A DNA stretch of 13,079 nt from UBA11996 sp964394975 (GTDB lineage Bacteria > Chloroflexota > Dehalococcoidia > Lucifugimonadales > UBA826), in NCBI GenBank assembly GCA_964394975.1, contig CAYMZR010000052.1, forward strand, positions 1 through 13,079, given 5' to 3'. Positions 12,838-13,079 of the stretch are shown in pieces. Positions within the stretch are counted from its first letter, which is position 1. Each line of letters starts with the position of its first letter. A program made the position numbers and the translations under genes. The notes beneath the pieces were generated by a model. It ran no database searches, was not told the DNA's origin, and was given only the letters and a program-made list of their open reading frames with translations.

Positions 12838-13079
12838 CTATTTGATAGCATGTGTATGAACCCAACCTGCAGAGATGGCGGTCCAGTTGGTTGCTCCGGT
12901 GGCTTCTTGTGTAGGGGTTGATCTATCAGTAGTGGTGCCGTCGCCTAATTGGCCGTGACTGTTCCTGCCCAAGCCCCATAGGGTACCGTCTGACTTGAGC
13001 GCCATCGAGTGATACCCACCAACCGTGATGGCGGTCCAGTTGGTCGCTCCGGTGGCTTCCTGTGTAGGGGTTGATCTAT
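12838..13079 (-). CDS. RCC1-repeat protein, C-terminal fragment (runs off the window)
   Basis: About 80 codons at the end of a larger gene whose start lies beyond the window. The translation shows one complete and one partial RCC1-type blade: NWTAITVGGYHSMALKSDGT, then LWGLGRNSHGQLGDGTTTD, then NWTAISAGWVHTHAIK and a TAG stop (12838-12840). RCC1 repeats of about 51 residues build a seven-bladed propeller in eukaryotic RCC1; bacterial relatives are mostly secreted or surface proteins with unproven binding roles. The last blade stops at the point where SDGTLW would follow, so the end is either natural (the propeller closing with N-terminal strands) or a premature stop. Base composition is clearly richer in G and C than all other genes here, and the two repeats are almost identical in DNA. 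Confidence 0.85.
   Translation of the reverse strand, partial: RSTPTQEATGATNWTAITVGGYHSMALKSDGTLWGLGRNSHGQLGDGTTTDRSTPTQEATGATNWTAISAGWVHTHAIK
12874..12926 (-). repeat. RCC1-coding direct repeat, copy nearer the gene end
   Basis: This 53-base segment matches 13027-13079 at 51 of 53 positions. The offset is 153 bases, exactly 51 codons, one RCC1 blade. Both differences are silent (GCA/GCG and CAA/CAG). The second copy is cut by the window edge, so the identity may extend further. Confidence 0.9.
13027..13079 (-). repeat. RCC1-coding direct repeat, copy at the window edge
   Basis: Partner of the repeat at 12874-12926, in the same orientation and reading frame. It encodes the linker Asp-Arg-Ser-Thr-Pro-Thr-Gln and the following Trp-containing strand of the preceding blade. 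Confidence 0.9.

Noticed and set aside
12642..12851. 69-codon minus-strand open frame as a gene
   Set aside because: No ribosome binding site, no recognisable domain, and it begins inside the RCC1 coding region; kept only as a question in the findings.
12509..13079. tRNA-Gly as attachment site of a mobile island carrying the RCC1 gene
   Set aside because: The RCC1 gene lies on the 5' side of the tRNA; integration normally uses the 3' end. No integrase and no repeated tRNA 3' segment were seen in the window.
12838..13079. Repeat at the right edge as a CRISPR or tandem non-coding repeat
   Set aside because: The 153-base period is exactly 51 codons of an open RCC1 frame, with silent differences only.

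Overview
The window is ordinary chromosomal DNA from a free-living bacterium. It is AT-rich and tightly packed, with short gaps, several ATGA- or GTGA-type overlaps and frequent TTG or GTG starts. Anaerobic-type CoA-ester enzymes, a fused gamma-alpha 2-oxoacid:ferredoxin oxidoreductase, MaoC pairs and an acyl-CoA dehydrogenase would fit a marine Chloroflexota lineage such as SAR202/Dehalococcoidia. That assignment is a guess from gene content, not something the sequence proves.

Layout: (1) 1-2834, a strong promoter followed by korA (fused gamma-alpha) and korB, overlapping by four bases and closed by a bidirectional terminator. (2) 2861-3769, minus strand, two small hot-dog-fold MaoC-type proteins that look like the two halves of one enoyl-thioester hydratase. 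(3) 3968-8176, minus strand, a four-gene unit read speD > speE > pcrA > uridine-kinase-like gene, with overlaps at speD/speE and pcrA/kinase. (4) 8177-8326, a divergent promoter region. (5) 8327-10441, plus strand, a zinc-free NADPH-dependent enone reductase-like gene followed three bases later by an acyl-CoA dehydrogenase homologue. (6) 10458-12459, minus strand, a membrane-anchored HExxH protein of unknown function preceded by a YgjP-type HExxH protein. (7) 12509-12584, minus strand, tRNA-Gly(TCC) with its own promoter and an encoded CCA. (8) 12838-13079, minus strand, the C-terminal end of an RCC1-repeat protein cut by the window edge; it is visibly richer in G+C than everything else here.

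How the genes work together: KorAB links 2-oxoacid, CoA-thioester and ferredoxin pools. The MaoC pair, the enone reductase and the acyl-CoA dehydrogenase homologue all act on, or resemble enzymes acting on, alpha,beta-unsaturated carbonyl or acyl-CoA compounds. SpeD and SpeE form a complete aminopropyl-transfer route to a polyamine; the SpeE sequence looks more like the ACL5 (thermospermine) type than classical spermidine synthase.

I found no CRISPR array, insertion sequence, phage gene or obvious defence system. The items most worth a second look are the ACL5-like SpeE, the acyl-CoA dehydrogenase without its usual catalytic glutamate, the uncharacterised membrane-anchored gluzincin-like protein beside a second metallopeptidase, and the compositionally distinct RCC1 gene.
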